Source: CAYPEL01 sp036479985
GTDB lineage: Bacteria > Pseudomonadota > Gammaproteobacteria > DSM-19610
Reading direction: 5' to 3'
Length of the DNA: 64,000 nt
Assembly: GCA_965224815.1 (NCBI GenBank)
Contig: CBDDAF010000003.1
Span: 1,612,001-1,676,000, forward strand
The notes beneath the pieces were generated by a model. That model made no database searches. It worked only from the letters and a program-made list of their open reading frames with translations, and was not told the DNA's origin. Of the stretch, positions 1 through 7,982 are shown piece after piece. The position numbers and the translations under genes were made by a program. How positions within the stretch are numbered: position 1 is the stretch's first letter; every line of letters begins with the position of its first letter.

Positions 1-624
1 ACGCATTAAATGATGGAACTGGGTTTGAATAGCAGCAAGATCTGGAAAAATATCTGCGTGGTCGTATTCGAGATTGTTCAAGATTAAAGTGCGTGGCCGG
101 TAGTGCAAAAACTTGGAGCGTTTATCAAAAAATGCTGTGTCATATTCATCTGCTTCAACCACGAAAAACGGCGATTGTCCAAGTCGCGCAGAAATTCCAA
201 AGTTAGCCGGTATCCCACCGATCAGAAACCCAGGTTCCAGACCCGCGAATTCAAGTATCCAGGCCAACATACTGGCAGTACTGGTTTTACCGTGTGTACC
301 GGCCACTGCCAGTACCCATCGATCCTGTAGCACTTGTTCCCCTAACCATTGAGGACCAGAAACATAGTGCAGCCCCTGGTTAAGCATGGCTTCAACAGCA
401 GCATTACCCCGGCTCATGGCATTACCGACCACGACCTGATCAGCGTCACGTAACGCCTCTCCGCTATAGCCTTCGTGTAAGCTGATTCCCTGCTCTGCAA
501 GCTGCGTACTCATAGGCGGATAAACACCGCTGTCGGATCCGGCCACTTCAAACCCGGCTTCACGGGCAAGTAGCGCAAGTCCACCCATAAAGGTACCGCA
601 AATTCCTAGCACATGGATTCGCAT
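1..624 (-). CDS. mpl: UDP-N-acetylmuramate:L-Ala-gamma-D-Glu-meso-DAP ligase, partial (C-terminus beyond window)
   Basis: The minus-strand frame is open from the ATG at 624 to the window edge (208 codons). Mpl recycles peptidoglycan in the cytosol by ligating the liberated tripeptide onto UDP-MurNAc. The N-terminus begins MRIHVLGICGTFMGGLA, the typical Mpl nucleotide-binding start. Further on it reads AGTHGKTSTASMLAW, the Mur-ligase ATP-binding P-loop, and later EADEYDTAFFDKRSK, a typical Mur ligase segment. A second ATG directly upstream (627) overlaps the stop of the preceding gene as ATGA, so the two genes are probably translationally coupled. The family is about 450 residues long, so slightly more than half is missing beyond position 1. 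Confidence 0.93.
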   Translation of the reverse strand, partial: MRIHVLGICGTFMGGLALLAREAGFEVAGSDSGVYPPMSTQLAEQGISLHEGYSGEALRDADQVVVGNAMSRGNAAVEAMLNQGLHYVSGPQWLGEQVLQDRWVLAVAGTHGKTSTASMLAWILEFAGLEPGFLIGGIPANFGISARLGQSPFFVVEADEYDTAFFDKRSKFLHYRPRTLILNNLEYDHADIFPDLAAIQTQFHHLMR

Positions 625-1151
625 CATCCGGCCTGTGGAAACCAGTGGTTAACCAGTCTTAATACTATCATTGCTTGCACGATAGCAACTGCCGCACCTG
701 TGGCATAGTTTTGCGACAGTGCATGCCGGTAAATGTGTGCTCGTACCACGACACTCCAGACCATCATGACCAACCAGAATAAAACCAGCATTCCCGAGTT
801 CTGTTCGGTTGGCGTATTAAATGTAGTGTTCTGAACAGCAGGCAAAACCATCAGACCGAGCAGACCACCGGTACCCGCCAACGCGGTAATGGTTTGCAGA
901 AATCGCTCAGATTTATTGGTAAATTTCAGCAGGGCGAACGTCAATGCAATCAGGATGAGCACGTCAATTGCGGTCATACCCCAGCCGACTTTCCAGCCTG
1001 AACTGGCCGCCGCAACCAGCACATCACTCGCGACATACAGGGTCAACGCCAGCACCAGTCCGGAATACGAAAAGCCATCATCCTGGGGCGTCCGCTTTAA
1101 CAGGCAGATGCCAAACCATGAACGCATCCAGTGATTGAGCCAGTTGAACAT
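624..1151 (-). CDS. small polytopic inner-membrane protein of unknown function
   Basis: This 175-residue protein has about four or five hydrophobic segments: near residues 30-50, 57-77, 90-110, 123-142 and 150-168. The N-terminal motif MFNWLNHWMRSWFGIC is amphipathic and tryptophan-rich. I do not recognise a functional domain; a Yip1-like membrane fold is possible but not shown. It sits between adk and mpl on the same strand and overlaps mpl by a few bases, so it is probably cotranscribed with mpl. The leader just upstream contains AGGGAGG, a strong ribosome-binding site inside a small palindrome. Function unknown. Confidence 0.75.
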   Translation of the reverse strand: MFNWLNHWMRSWFGICLLKRTPQDDGFSYSGLVLALTLYVASDVLVAAASSGWKVGWGMTAIDVLILIALTFALLKFTNKSERFLQTITALAGTGGLLGLMVLPAVQNTTFNTPTEQNSGMLVLFWLVMMVWSVVVRAHIYRHALSQNYATGAAVAIVQAMIVLRLVNHWFPQAG

Positions 1152-1205
1152 TGCCAGTACTCGTCCTCCCTCAGGAGGGAGCCGTAAAAGCCAATTGACA
1201 AACCA

Positions 1206-2216
1206 CTAGCGCTTACCAGTTTTCTTGGTTTTGGTTTTACTTGATTTTGCCGCAGATTTTTTAGCCGTTACTTTTTTTTTGCTGGCCGCCTTCTTGTTAG
1301 CTGGTTTTTTTACGGCAGCGGTTTTCTTGCTCACTGTTTTCTTCTTAACAGCCTTTTTTGCCACAGTTTTCTTTTTGGCGGTGATTTTTTTCTTAGTAGC
1401 CACTTTCTTTTTGGGCGCGGTTTTCTTCTTTACAACTTTTTTCTTCACTGCAGCCTTGCTGGCAGGCTTAGTCGACTTCGATAACTGTTTAGTTCCGCCC
1501 GCCTTAGTCTTCTGGCGCGCCACCGCATTTCGAATCGCTGCTGAACGGTCTGCCGTTTTGCTGGCATTCTTTTCCTCTTCCACAACCTTCAGGACTGCTT
1601 TGAAAACATCTTCTATGCTACCGGCACCCTGAATAGCACGCATCCGCCCCTGCTCCTGATAACGGCTTATGACTGGCGCTGTTTGGGTTTCATAAATCCG
1701 TAACCGGGTGCCGATGGTTTCTTCGTTATCATCAGCACGCTGTTTGAGACGCCCGCCACACTCGTCACAACTTTCATCCAATTTGGGAGGTGCGGTATAA
1801 ATATTGTAGACAGCGCCACAGGATCTACAGGTACGGCGACCAACCATTCGCTGTAACAACCAGTCGGTCCCAACGTTGATGACCAGCGCCAGATCGAGTG
1901 GCTGGCCTATCTGGCCGAGCAATTCATCCAGCGCCTCGGCCTGAGCCGAGTTACGAGGGAATCCGTCGATAATAAATCCCTTACGCACATCAGCCTGTTG
2001 CAGACGTTCGCGCAGGACACCCAGTACAATTTCATCGGAAACCAGCTGCCCGGCATCCATCACCGTCTTGGCTGCACGGCCCAGTGGGGTTTTTGCAGCC
2101 ACCGCAGCCCGCAATATATCGCCAGTAGAGATTTCTGGAACCTTAAGGAAACTGGATAGACGCTGTCCCTGGGTCCCTTTGCCCGACCCTGGCGCACCCA
2201 ATATCACCAGTCTCAT
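1206..2216 (-). CDS. adk: adenylate kinase with zinc-type LID and long lysine-rich C-terminal tail
   Basis: Catalyses ATP + AMP <=> 2 ADP in the cytosol. The P-loop GAPGSGKGTQ is at residues 8-17 and the AMP-binding DGFPR at 84-88. The LID domain carries two Cys pairs (C130/C133 and C150/C153), the zinc-binding form found in Gram-positive and some proteobacterial enzymes. The catalytic domain ends near residue 213, the usual full length. About 120 further residues follow, built almost only of Lys, Ala, Thr, Ser and Val in KKKT/AKKK-type runs, like histone H1-like or AlgP tails. The tail is in frame with no stop between, so it is either a real fusion or a lineage-specific extension. The same stretch reads as a hydrophobic frame on the other strand, which is a composition shadow. 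Confidence 0.95.
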   Translation of the reverse strand: MRLVILGAPGSGKGTQGQRLSSFLKVPEISTGDILRAAVAAKTPLGRAAKTVMDAGQLVSDEIVLGVLRERLQQADVRKGFIIDGFPRNSAQAEALDELLGQIGQPLDLALVINVGTDWLLQRMVGRRTCRSCGAVYNIYTAPPKLDESCDECGGRLKQRADDNEETIGTRLRIYETQTAPVISRYQEQGRMRAIQGAGSIEDVFKAVLKVVEEEKNASKTADRSAAIRNAVARQKTKAGGTKQLSKSTKPASKAAVKKKVVKKKTAPKKKVATKKKITAKKKTVAKKAVKKKTVSKKTAAVKKPANKKAASKKKVTAKKSAAKSSKTKTKKTGKR

Positions 2217-2460
2217 AAGCCTTCCATTCTATTATAATTAGTCATTTTTCTTTTAATTCCGAGTAGATAGAATAGTTTGCCAGGTACTTCGATTTAGAAA
2301 TTTTTTCTGGAAACATAGGTTATATTGCCTGACTACCGCCTGATCCGGCAATTGTGCTAGCGCCTGCGGCAGACCCAAGTCTAACAAAGTTTATGAATTC
2401 AATCAGGTTTTAAGCTATCCTTTGCGCCCGTTTCGGGACAGATTTCACCAACAGCCAGCA

Positions 2461-2705
2461 TATGCAGACAATTTCAGACTTTACAGGTAGCGAAATCTGG
2501 ACCATTAATGGCACCCTCGTGAACGCTATGGAGAAGCCAGGGAAATCCAGTTGGCTGAAACCGAGCTCCGTCTGGATATGAATTCCACCGAGATGCTTCC
2601 CTGCCCCACTGCCTATTGGGATGACGATGGCTGTATTTTATAATTTGCAAAATCTGCGATGAGAGTTACCGCCAACAAATTCATTTTAAAAAATTAATAC
2701 ACTAA
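2461..2705 (+). pseudogene. frameshifted remnant of a small conserved protein (about 80 residues)
   Basis: The frame from ATG 2461 gives a start ending ...WTINGTLV and then loses sense. Restoring one base near 2521-2525 (GTG-AACGC to GTG-GAACGC) gives V-E-R-Y-G-E-A-R-E-I-Q-L-A. The reading then continues through LRLDMNSTEMLPCP and AYWDDDGC. Restoring a second base near 2633-2636 (TGT-ATTTT to TGT-CATTTT) gives C-H-F-I-I and runs to a stop at 2703-2705 after SYRQQIHF. The conceptual product resembles, from memory, a family of small cytoplasmic gammaproteobacterial proteins with an ERYGE...CP..YW...CHF pattern. Two independent one-base losses in such a short gene point to decay, or less likely to assembly error. 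It lies just upstream of the PPi-PFK gene. Confidence 0.6.
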
Positions 2706-2718
2706 CTGGAGTAGTCAG

Positions 2719-3996
2719 ATGGCTCGAAGTTCTACGAAAAAAAATGCGTTCTACGCACAATCTGGCGGTGTAACTGCCGTGATAAATGCCAGCGCCTGTG
2801 GCTTGATAGAAACCGCACGCAAACATAAAGACAAAATTGGCAAAGTCTATGCTGGCCGGAATGGCATTATTGGTGCGCTAACTGAAGAACTGATCGATAC
2901 CAGCAAGGAACCGGCACGCTCTATTGCTGCGCTGCGCCATACGCCATCAGGCGCATTTGGTTCCTGTCGTTATAAAATGAAAAGTCTGGAAGCAAACCGG
3001 CGCGAATACGAACGCCTTATCGATGTTTTTGCAGCGCATAATATCGGCTACTTCTTTTATAATGGCGGTGGCGATTCAGCAGATACCTGTTTGAAAGTTT
3101 CCCAGCTATCAAAAAAAATGAAATACCCGATCCAGGCAATTCACGTCCCTAAAACTGTGGATAATGACCTGCCCATTACCGATAACTGCCCTGGCTTTGG
3201 TTCTGTTGCCAAGTACATTGCCGTTTCTACCCGCGAAGCCAGTTTTGATGTGGCTTCCATGGCCAAAACTTCAACAAAAATTTTCGTCCTGGAAGTTATG
3301 GGGCGGCATGCTGGCTGGATTGCTGCAGCAGGTGCTATGGCATCAACTGACGATGTTGAATTACCTATCCTTGTGTTATTCCCGGAAATCACTTTTAACG
3401 AAACCAAGTTCATGGCTGCCGTCAAACGCAAAGTAAAACAATTTGGTTATTGCTCAATTGTTGTTTCTGAAGGCTTACAGGACAAGAGTGGGAAATTCCT
3501 CGCTGATCAGGGCTTGAAAGATGCTTTTGGCCACGCTCAGCTCGGTGGTGTCGCGCCAGTAATCGCTGGCAAAATCCGCGACAAACTTGGCTACAAATAT
3601 CACTGGGCTGTTGCCGATTATTTGCAACGTGCAGCCCGCCACATCGCCTCTAAAAGCGACGTGGAACAGGCTTACGCGATGGGTAAAGCCGCTGTCGAAA
3701 TGGCGCTGGCTGGCAAAAACTCCGTCATGCCGACCATCAAACGCACCAGCAATAAACCCTATCGCTGGAAAATTGGAGAAGCCAAATTGTCACGCGTTGC
3801 CAATGTTGAAAAGATGATGCCAAAAAGCTTTATCTCGGCGGATGGTTTCAACATCACCAAAAAATGCCGCACCTATCTGGAACCACTGATGCAAGGCGAA
3901 GATTATCCACCTTACGGTAAGGACGGCATGCCGAAATATATACAGCTCAAAAATGTAGCTGTAAAACAAAAACTACGCAGTTTCAAAATCAAGTAA
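2719..3996 (+). CDS. pfp: pyrophosphate-dependent 6-phosphofructokinase
   Basis: This 425-residue enzyme interconverts fructose-6-P + PPi and fructose-1,6-P2 + Pi. The nucleotide-site motif is NGGGDS at residues 115-120, with Asp119 where ATP-dependent enzymes carry Gly, and PKTVDND at 144-150 with Lys145. Both substitutions mark PPi rather than ATP use. MGRHAGW at 194-200 is the fructose-phosphate site. The next gene, 35 bp downstream on the same strand, is the H+-pumping pyrophosphatase, so PPi made by the reverse reaction could be turned into proton-motive force. This linkage is known from methanotrophs and thiotrophic symbionts, where the enzyme is proposed to serve the Calvin cycle too. 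A modest ribosome-binding site (CTGGAG) precedes the ATG. Confidence 0.95.
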   Translation: MARSSTKKNAFYAQSGGVTAVINASACGLIETARKHKDKIGKVYAGRNGIIGALTEELIDTSKEPARSIAALRHTPSGAFGSCRYKMKSLEANRREYERLIDVFAAHNIGYFFYNGGGDSADTCLKVSQLSKKMKYPIQAIHVPKTVDNDLPITDNCPGFGSVAKYIAVSTREASFDVASMAKTSTKIFVLEVMGRHAGWIAAAGAMASTDDVELPILVLFPEITFNETKFMAAVKRKVKQFGYCSIVVSEGLQDKSGKFLADQGLKDAFGHAQLGGVAPVIAGKIRDKLGYKYHWAVADYLQRAARHIASKSDVEQAYAMGKAAVEMALAGKNSVMPTIKRTSNKPYRWKIGEAKLSRVANVEKMMPKSFISADGFNITKKCRTYLEPLMQGEDYPPYGKDGMPKYIQLKNVAVKQKLRSFKIK

Positions 3997-4031
3997 CTTA
4001 AAATAATCTGAGCATCATATGAGGAGGTTAC

Positions 4032-6062
4032 ATGTCACCTGAACTACTTTTCTCACTTGCCTGTGCCGGCGCCGCATTGCTATACGGCATTTTTGCTACC
4101 CGCTGGATTATGGCCAAACCCACTGGCAATGAACGCATGCAGGAAATTGCGGCCGCCATCCAGGAAGGTGCCAAAGCCTATCTAAACCGGCAATACATGG
4201 CTATCAGTGTGGTCGGTATCATCCTTTTGGTTTTGATCGGCTATTTTATCGATAAGAATACCGCCATCGGTTTTGCTATCGGCGCGGTGTTTTCTGGGCT
4301 GGCAGGTTATATCGGCATGAATGTCTCGGTTAAAGCGAATGTACGTACCGCTGAAGCCGCAAACCATGGCCTTAATGCGGCCATGCAGGTGGCTTTCCGC
4401 GGTGGCGCCATCACCGGTATGTTGGTGGTTGGTTTAGGCTTACTAGGTGTCGCAGGATTTTATGGCTACCTGGTTATGCAGGGTGTTGAAGACCCGATAC
4501 ATCCACTAGTAGGACTGGCATTCGGAGGCTCACTGATTTCCATTTTTGCCCGGCTCGGCGGCGGTATCTTTACCAAGGGTGCAGACGTAGGCGCTGACAT
4601 TGTCGGCAAGGTTGAAGCAGGGATTCCCGAAGACGATCCACGCAATCCTGCAGTCATTGCGGATAACGTGGGCGATAATGTCGGTGACTGTGCCGGTATG
4701 GCAGCCGACCTGTTTGAAACCTACGCGGTCACCGTGGTTGCAACTATGTTACTCGGCGGCTTGTTGTTGAAAGATGCCGGTGATGCAGCAGCAATCTATC
4801 CTCTGGTGCTCGGTGGTGTGTCAATCATTGCATCCATCATTGGCACCTTTTTTGTCAAGGTTAATGAAGGCGGCAAGATAATGAATGCCCTGTATCGGGG
4901 ACTTGCGGTATCTGGTGTACTCGCTGCAGCCGCCTTCTATTTCGTCACCCAGCAGGTGCTGGGAGATTCAATTATGATCGAAGACACGTCAGTAGCCACG
5001 ATGAATCTTTTCTACTGCGGACTGATAGGCCTTGTGCTCACCGCAGTGATGGTGGTTATCACGGAGTATTACACCGCAACAGAATATAAACCGGTACAAC
5101 ATATTGCTGAAGCTTCGACAACCGGTGACGGCACTAATGTCATCGCCGGCCTGGGTCTGTCGATGAAATCTACCGCCGCACCCGTTATTGCAATCTGTTT
5201 TAGCATCTGGGGTTCTTATGAACTGGCGGGGCTGTACGGTATTGCCATTGCGGCGACCGCCATGTTATCGATGACCGGTATCATCGTTGCCTTAGATGCC
5301 TATGGCCCGATTACCGATAACGCCGGTGGTATTGCAGAAATGGCTGAGCTCGATGAAAAAATTCGCAATATTACTGATCCACTGGATGCCGTGGGTAACA
5401 CCACCAAAGCAGTAACCAAAGGTTATGCCATTGGCTCTGCAGGTCTCGCCGCGCTGGTTTTATTTGCTGACTTCACGCACTCATTATCCAATCACTCAGA
5501 TGAGGTATTGAATTTTTCTCTGGATAACCACATGGTGTTGATTGGGCTGTTTATCGGCGGCCTGCTACCCTATCTGTTCGGTGCCATGGCCATGGAAGCA
5601 GTTGGCCGCGCCGCCGGGGGTATCGTCAACGAAGTCCGCCGCCAGTTCCGTGAGATGCCTGGTATTATGGATTACAGTCAGAAACCGGATTATTCCAAAG
5701 CCGTCGACATGCTGACCAAATCTGCCATCAAGGAGATGATCATCCCTTCGTTGTTGCCGGTACTTGCACCCGTCATAGTCGGCTTGACGCTCGGTAAGGA
5801 AGCGCTGGGAGGTATGTTAATTGGCACCATCGTCACCGGCCTGTTCGTGGCTATTTCAATGACTACAGGTGGTGGTGCCTGGGATAATGCCAAGAAATAT
5901 ATTGAAGACGGCAACTTCGGCGGCAAAGGTTCGGATGCCCACAAAGCAGCGGTGACCGGAGATACCGTTGGCGACCCCTACAAAGATACCGCCGGCCCAG
6001 CTATCAACCCGTTGATTAAAATCATTAACATTGTAGCTCTGATGATCGTGCCGCTACTCTAG
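4032..6062 (+). CDS. hppA: membrane-bound proton-translocating pyrophosphatase, K+-independent type
   Basis: This 676-residue inner-membrane protein with about 16 hydrophobic segments couples PPi hydrolysis to ion pumping, or runs in reverse to make PPi. The catalytic loop around residues 185-225 has the acidic motifs GADIVGKVE, EDDPRNPAVIADNVGDNVGD and DLFETY. A second conserved acidic cluster is near the C-terminus (DNAKKYIEDG, GDTVGDPYKDTAGPA). At the subfamily-defining site the sequence is VGNTTKA, with Lys459 where K+-dependent enzymes carry Ala. This predicts K+-independent H+ pumping. The start is supported by the strong Shine-Dalgarno GAGGAGG at 4021-4027. It is very likely cotranscribed with pfp. 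Confidence 0.96.
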   Translation: MSPELLFSLACAGAALLYGIFATRWIMAKPTGNERMQEIAAAIQEGAKAYLNRQYMAISVVGIILLVLIGYFIDKNTAIGFAIGAVFSGLAGYIGMNVSVKANVRTAEAANHGLNAAMQVAFRGGAITGMLVVGLGLLGVAGFYGYLVMQGVEDPIHPLVGLAFGGSLISIFARLGGGIFTKGADVGADIVGKVEAGIPEDDPRNPAVIADNVGDNVGDCAGMAADLFETYAVTVVATMLLGGLLLKDAGDAAAIYPLVLGGVSIIASIIGTFFVKVNEGGKIMNALYRGLAVSGVLAAAAFYFVTQQVLGDSIMIEDTSVATMNLFYCGLIGLVLTAVMVVITEYYTATEYKPVQHIAEASTTGDGTNVIAGLGLSMKSTAAPVIAICFSIWGSYELAGLYGIAIAATAMLSMTGIIVALDAYGPITDNAGGIAEMAELDEKIRNITDPLDAVGNTTKAVTKGYAIGSAGLAALVLFADFTHSLSNHSDEVLNFSLDNHMVLIGLFIGGLLPYLFGAMAMEAVGRAAGGIVNEVRRQFREMPGIMDYSQKPDYSKAVDMLTKSAIKEMIIPSLLPVLAPVIVGLTLGKEALGGMLIGTIVTGLFVAISMTTGGGAWDNAKKYIEDGNFGGKGSDAHKAAVTGDTVGDPYKDTAGPAINPLIKIINIVALMIVPLL

Positions 6063-6065
6063 TGT

Positions 6066-6133
6066 GAGCACGCAAAGAAATAATTGTAGCTAAAAATTTC
6101 TTTCCTTTGCGCGCTTTGCGTCTCTGCGAGAGT
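6066..6133. repeat. dispersed inverted repeat, TTTGCGTCTCTGCGAGA family, copy 1 (partial)
   Basis: The right arm CTTTGCGTCTCTGCGAGAG ends this copy. The left arm is shortened to CACGCAAAGAAA. The same right arm ends the copies at 7391-7525 and 19374-19451. It lies immediately after the hppA stop codon. Confidence 0.6.
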
Positions 6134-6182
6134 AATACCAGTATGTAAGGACTGACACTGGTTAAGTTAGCTTTTACCTATA

Positions 6183-6213
6183 AAAGGCCGGTATACTACC
6201 GGCCTTTCTTTTT
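6183..6213 (+). terminator. intrinsic terminator-like hairpin between hppA and ppa
   Basis: A perfect 11-bp stem (AAAGGCCGGTA / TACCGGCCTTT) with a 3-base loop is followed by CTTTTTT. The U-run ends about 20 bases before the ppa ATG. The hairpin therefore either ends the pfp-hppA transcript or acts as an attenuator in the ppa leader. TATACT and TATAAA inside or beside it could be -10 elements for a ppa promoter that starts within the hairpin. Confidence 0.8.
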
Positions 6214-6233
6214 TCAGCCCTTCAGGTATTAGC

Positions 6234-6782
6234 ATGATTCTGGATCGCGTCAGCCCCGGCCAAGATGTGCCCAACGATATCAATGTCATTATTGAAATCC
6301 CCTCCCACAGCGACCCCGTTAAATATGAAGTCGACAAGGAAACCGGCGCTATGTACGTCGACCGGTTTATGAACACAGCCATGCACTATCCCTGCAACTA
6401 TGGCTATGTTCCACATACTTTATCGGACGATGGGGATCCGGTAGACGTGCTGGTTTTGACGCCGGTTCCGTTGATCAGTGGCTCGGTAGTACGCTGCCGT
6501 CCGGTCGGCGTGTTGAAGATGACTGATGAATCCGGTGATGACCCCAAAATACTGGCTGTCCCAATCGACAAACTTTGCAAGGTCTACCGGGCAGTACAGG
6601 ACTTCCGCGATTTGTCCGGCATGATGCTGGAACAGATTGCCCACTTTTTTGAGCACTATAAAGATCTCGATGAAGGTAAATGGGTGCGCGTCGAAGGCTG
6701 GGCAGGACTCGACGAAGCCAAGCGGGAAATTCTAAACAGCGTCAAGATGTATAAAGATGCGCCGGAGAAGCCTGCTTTTTAA
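6234..6782 (+). CDS. ppa: soluble inorganic pyrophosphatase (family I)
   Basis: A cytosolic Mg2+-dependent enzyme that hydrolyses PPi to two phosphates. At 182 residues it matches the bacterial family I length and aligns along its whole length with the E. coli type. Visible motifs are VVIEIP-like VIIEIPSHSDPVKYE near residues 18-32, YPCNYGYVPHT, the signature DGDPVDVLV (three metal-binding Asp), and HFFEHYKDLDEGKWV near the end. It follows the membrane PPase, so this locus encodes both a PPi-wasting and a PPi-conserving enzyme. A hairpin just upstream separates it from the pfp-hppA transcript. Confidence 0.96.
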   Translation: MILDRVSPGQDVPNDINVIIEIPSHSDPVKYEVDKETGAMYVDRFMNTAMHYPCNYGYVPHTLSDDGDPVDVLVLTPVPLISGSVVRCRPVGVLKMTDESGDDPKILAVPIDKLCKVYRAVQDFRDLSGMMLEQIAHFFEHYKDLDEGKWVRVEGWAGLDEAKREILNSVKMYKDAPEKPAF

Positions 6783-6835
6783 CTTCCCATACCATCTGCG
6801 TATCCCATAGACAATAAAGAAATCGCCCTACTCTT

Positions 6836-7366
6836 ATGAAAATCTGCATAGTATCCGACAGCCACGACCACCGGCCGTTACTCGAAGCGGCGTGCTGCAC
6901 TGCCAAAGCCAATGGCGCAGAAGCCATTCTGCATTGTGGTGATGTGGTCGCCCCCAGTACGCTAAACGTCCTGCAACCATTGGACTTACCTATACACGTG
7001 ATTCACGGTAATAACAGCGGCGACCTGTATATGATGGCACGCATCGCCCACAAACCCGGCAGCGGGATTAATTTCTATGGCCAGGATGCAGGTATTAAAC
7101 TGGCTGGCAAACGTATCTTTCTGGTGCACTACCCACATTATGCACACGCTATGGCTACAACTGGAGACTGGGATCTGGTGTGTTGCGGCCATGACCATAC
7201 TGCACAAATTGAAAGCATTGATAATATTAAAGGTGGAAAAACCCAGGTAGTAAACCCTGGCACTGTTGGCGGTGTCGCTGCACCTGCCACTTATATTCTC
7301 GGTGATCTTGAAACCATGACCTTCGAGGTGTGTGAGGTTGAGGTTGATAACCAGGCGGCTATTTAA
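6836..7366 (+). CDS. YfcE/MJ0936-type metallophosphoesterase
   Basis: A 176-residue calcineurin-like phosphoesterase, predicted cytosolic and metal-dependent. Metal-ligand motifs in order are SDSHDH near residue 8, HCGDVV near 38, GNNSGD near 61, HYPHYAH near 96, GHDHT near 115, and a closing NPGTVGG near 137. The compact length and the NPGS/T-type ending match phosphodiesterases of the YfcE family. The physiological substrate is unknown. It follows ppa by about 50 bp on the same strand and could be cotranscribed. A large inverted repeat follows it. Confidence 0.85.
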   Translation: MKICIVSDSHDHRPLLEAACCTAKANGAEAILHCGDVVAPSTLNVLQPLDLPIHVIHGNNSGDLYMMARIAHKPGSGINFYGQDAGIKLAGKRIFLVHYPHYAHAMATTGDWDLVCCGHDHTAQIESIDNIKGGKTQVVNPGTVGGVAAPATYILGDLETMTFEVCEVEVDNQAAI

Positions 7367-7390
7367 TTAGATGGCCTTTAAAAATAATAA

Positions 7391-7525
7391 TCTCGCAGAG
7401 ACGCTAAGATCGCAGAGTAAAAAACATTAAAACTTTTCGTTATTAAAACCGCTCCTATTGGCACTTACGAATTGATCAGAGCTTCAATAGCTTTTAACTC
7501 TGCGATCTTTGCGTCTCTGCGAGAT
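7391..7525. repeat. dispersed inverted repeat, TCTCGCAGAGACGC family, copy 2 (long loop)
   Basis: The left arm, TCTCGCAGAGACGCTAAGAT and on to 7418, and the right arm, ATCTTTGCGTCTCTGCGAGA preceded by CTCTGCG, are near-perfect inverted repeats about 28 bases long. They are separated by about 78 bases. The element fills the space between the convergent phosphoesterase and moaE genes. Confidence 0.8.
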
Positions 7526-7546
7526 TTAGATCTGAACACAACTATA

Positions 7547-7981
7547 TTACCCAGGCGTGTTTCTTTTAACCCAGCGGCCACCCTCTTGTAGCTGTTCCTT
7601 TTTCCAGAACGGCGCATTGGATTTTAATGCTTCCATCACATATCGGTTGGCCTCAAATGCTGCCTTACGATGTTGCGACCACACGGCAACCAGAACGATC
7701 GGATCATCCGGCTGTAACTCACCCACTCGATGAATTATCAAAATATCCAGTAAATCCCAACGTTGTTTTGCTTCTGCCGACAAATCCGTTAAATATTTTT
7801 CAGTCATAGCCGGATAGTGTTCGAGCGTCATACCTTGAATTTCATGGCCATCATTAATATCGCGCATCGTGCCGACGAACACAGCAGTTGCACCATATTT
7901 TCCTGCTAACAAATGCTCGCGCTGATGCGCTTCAATCTCGCGCCAGGGATTAAATGCTTGTTGAACAATACTGACAGTCAC
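7547..7981 (-). CDS. moaE: molybdopterin synthase catalytic (large) subunit
   Basis: MoaE transfers sulfur from MoaD thiocarboxylate to precursor Z (cPMP) to make molybdopterin. The 144-residue length is normal. Visible motifs are GATAVFVGTMRD near residue 30, the TLEHYPAMTEK segment near 52-62, HRVGEL near 85, and the C-terminal FWKKEQLQEGGRWV containing the active-site lysines. It begins with GTG one base after the moaD stop, so the two genes are translationally coupled. The operon is divergent from moaC. moaA is not in the window. Confidence 0.94.
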   Translation of the reverse strand: MTVSIVQQAFNPWREIEAHQREHLLAGKYGATAVFVGTMRDINDGHEIQGMTLEHYPAMTEKYLTDLSAEAKQRWDLLDILIIHRVGELQPDDPIVLVAVWSQHRKAAFEANRYVMEALKSNAPFWKKEQLQEGGRWVKRNTPG

Positions 7982-7982
7982 A

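Noticed and set aside
1225..1632. 135-codon plus-strand frame opposite the adenylate kinase tail, encoding a very hydrophobic protein
   Set aside because: It is the complement of the lysine-codon runs (AAA/AAG read as TTT/CTT), with no ribosome-binding site and no family resemblance. The adk frame explains the sequence.
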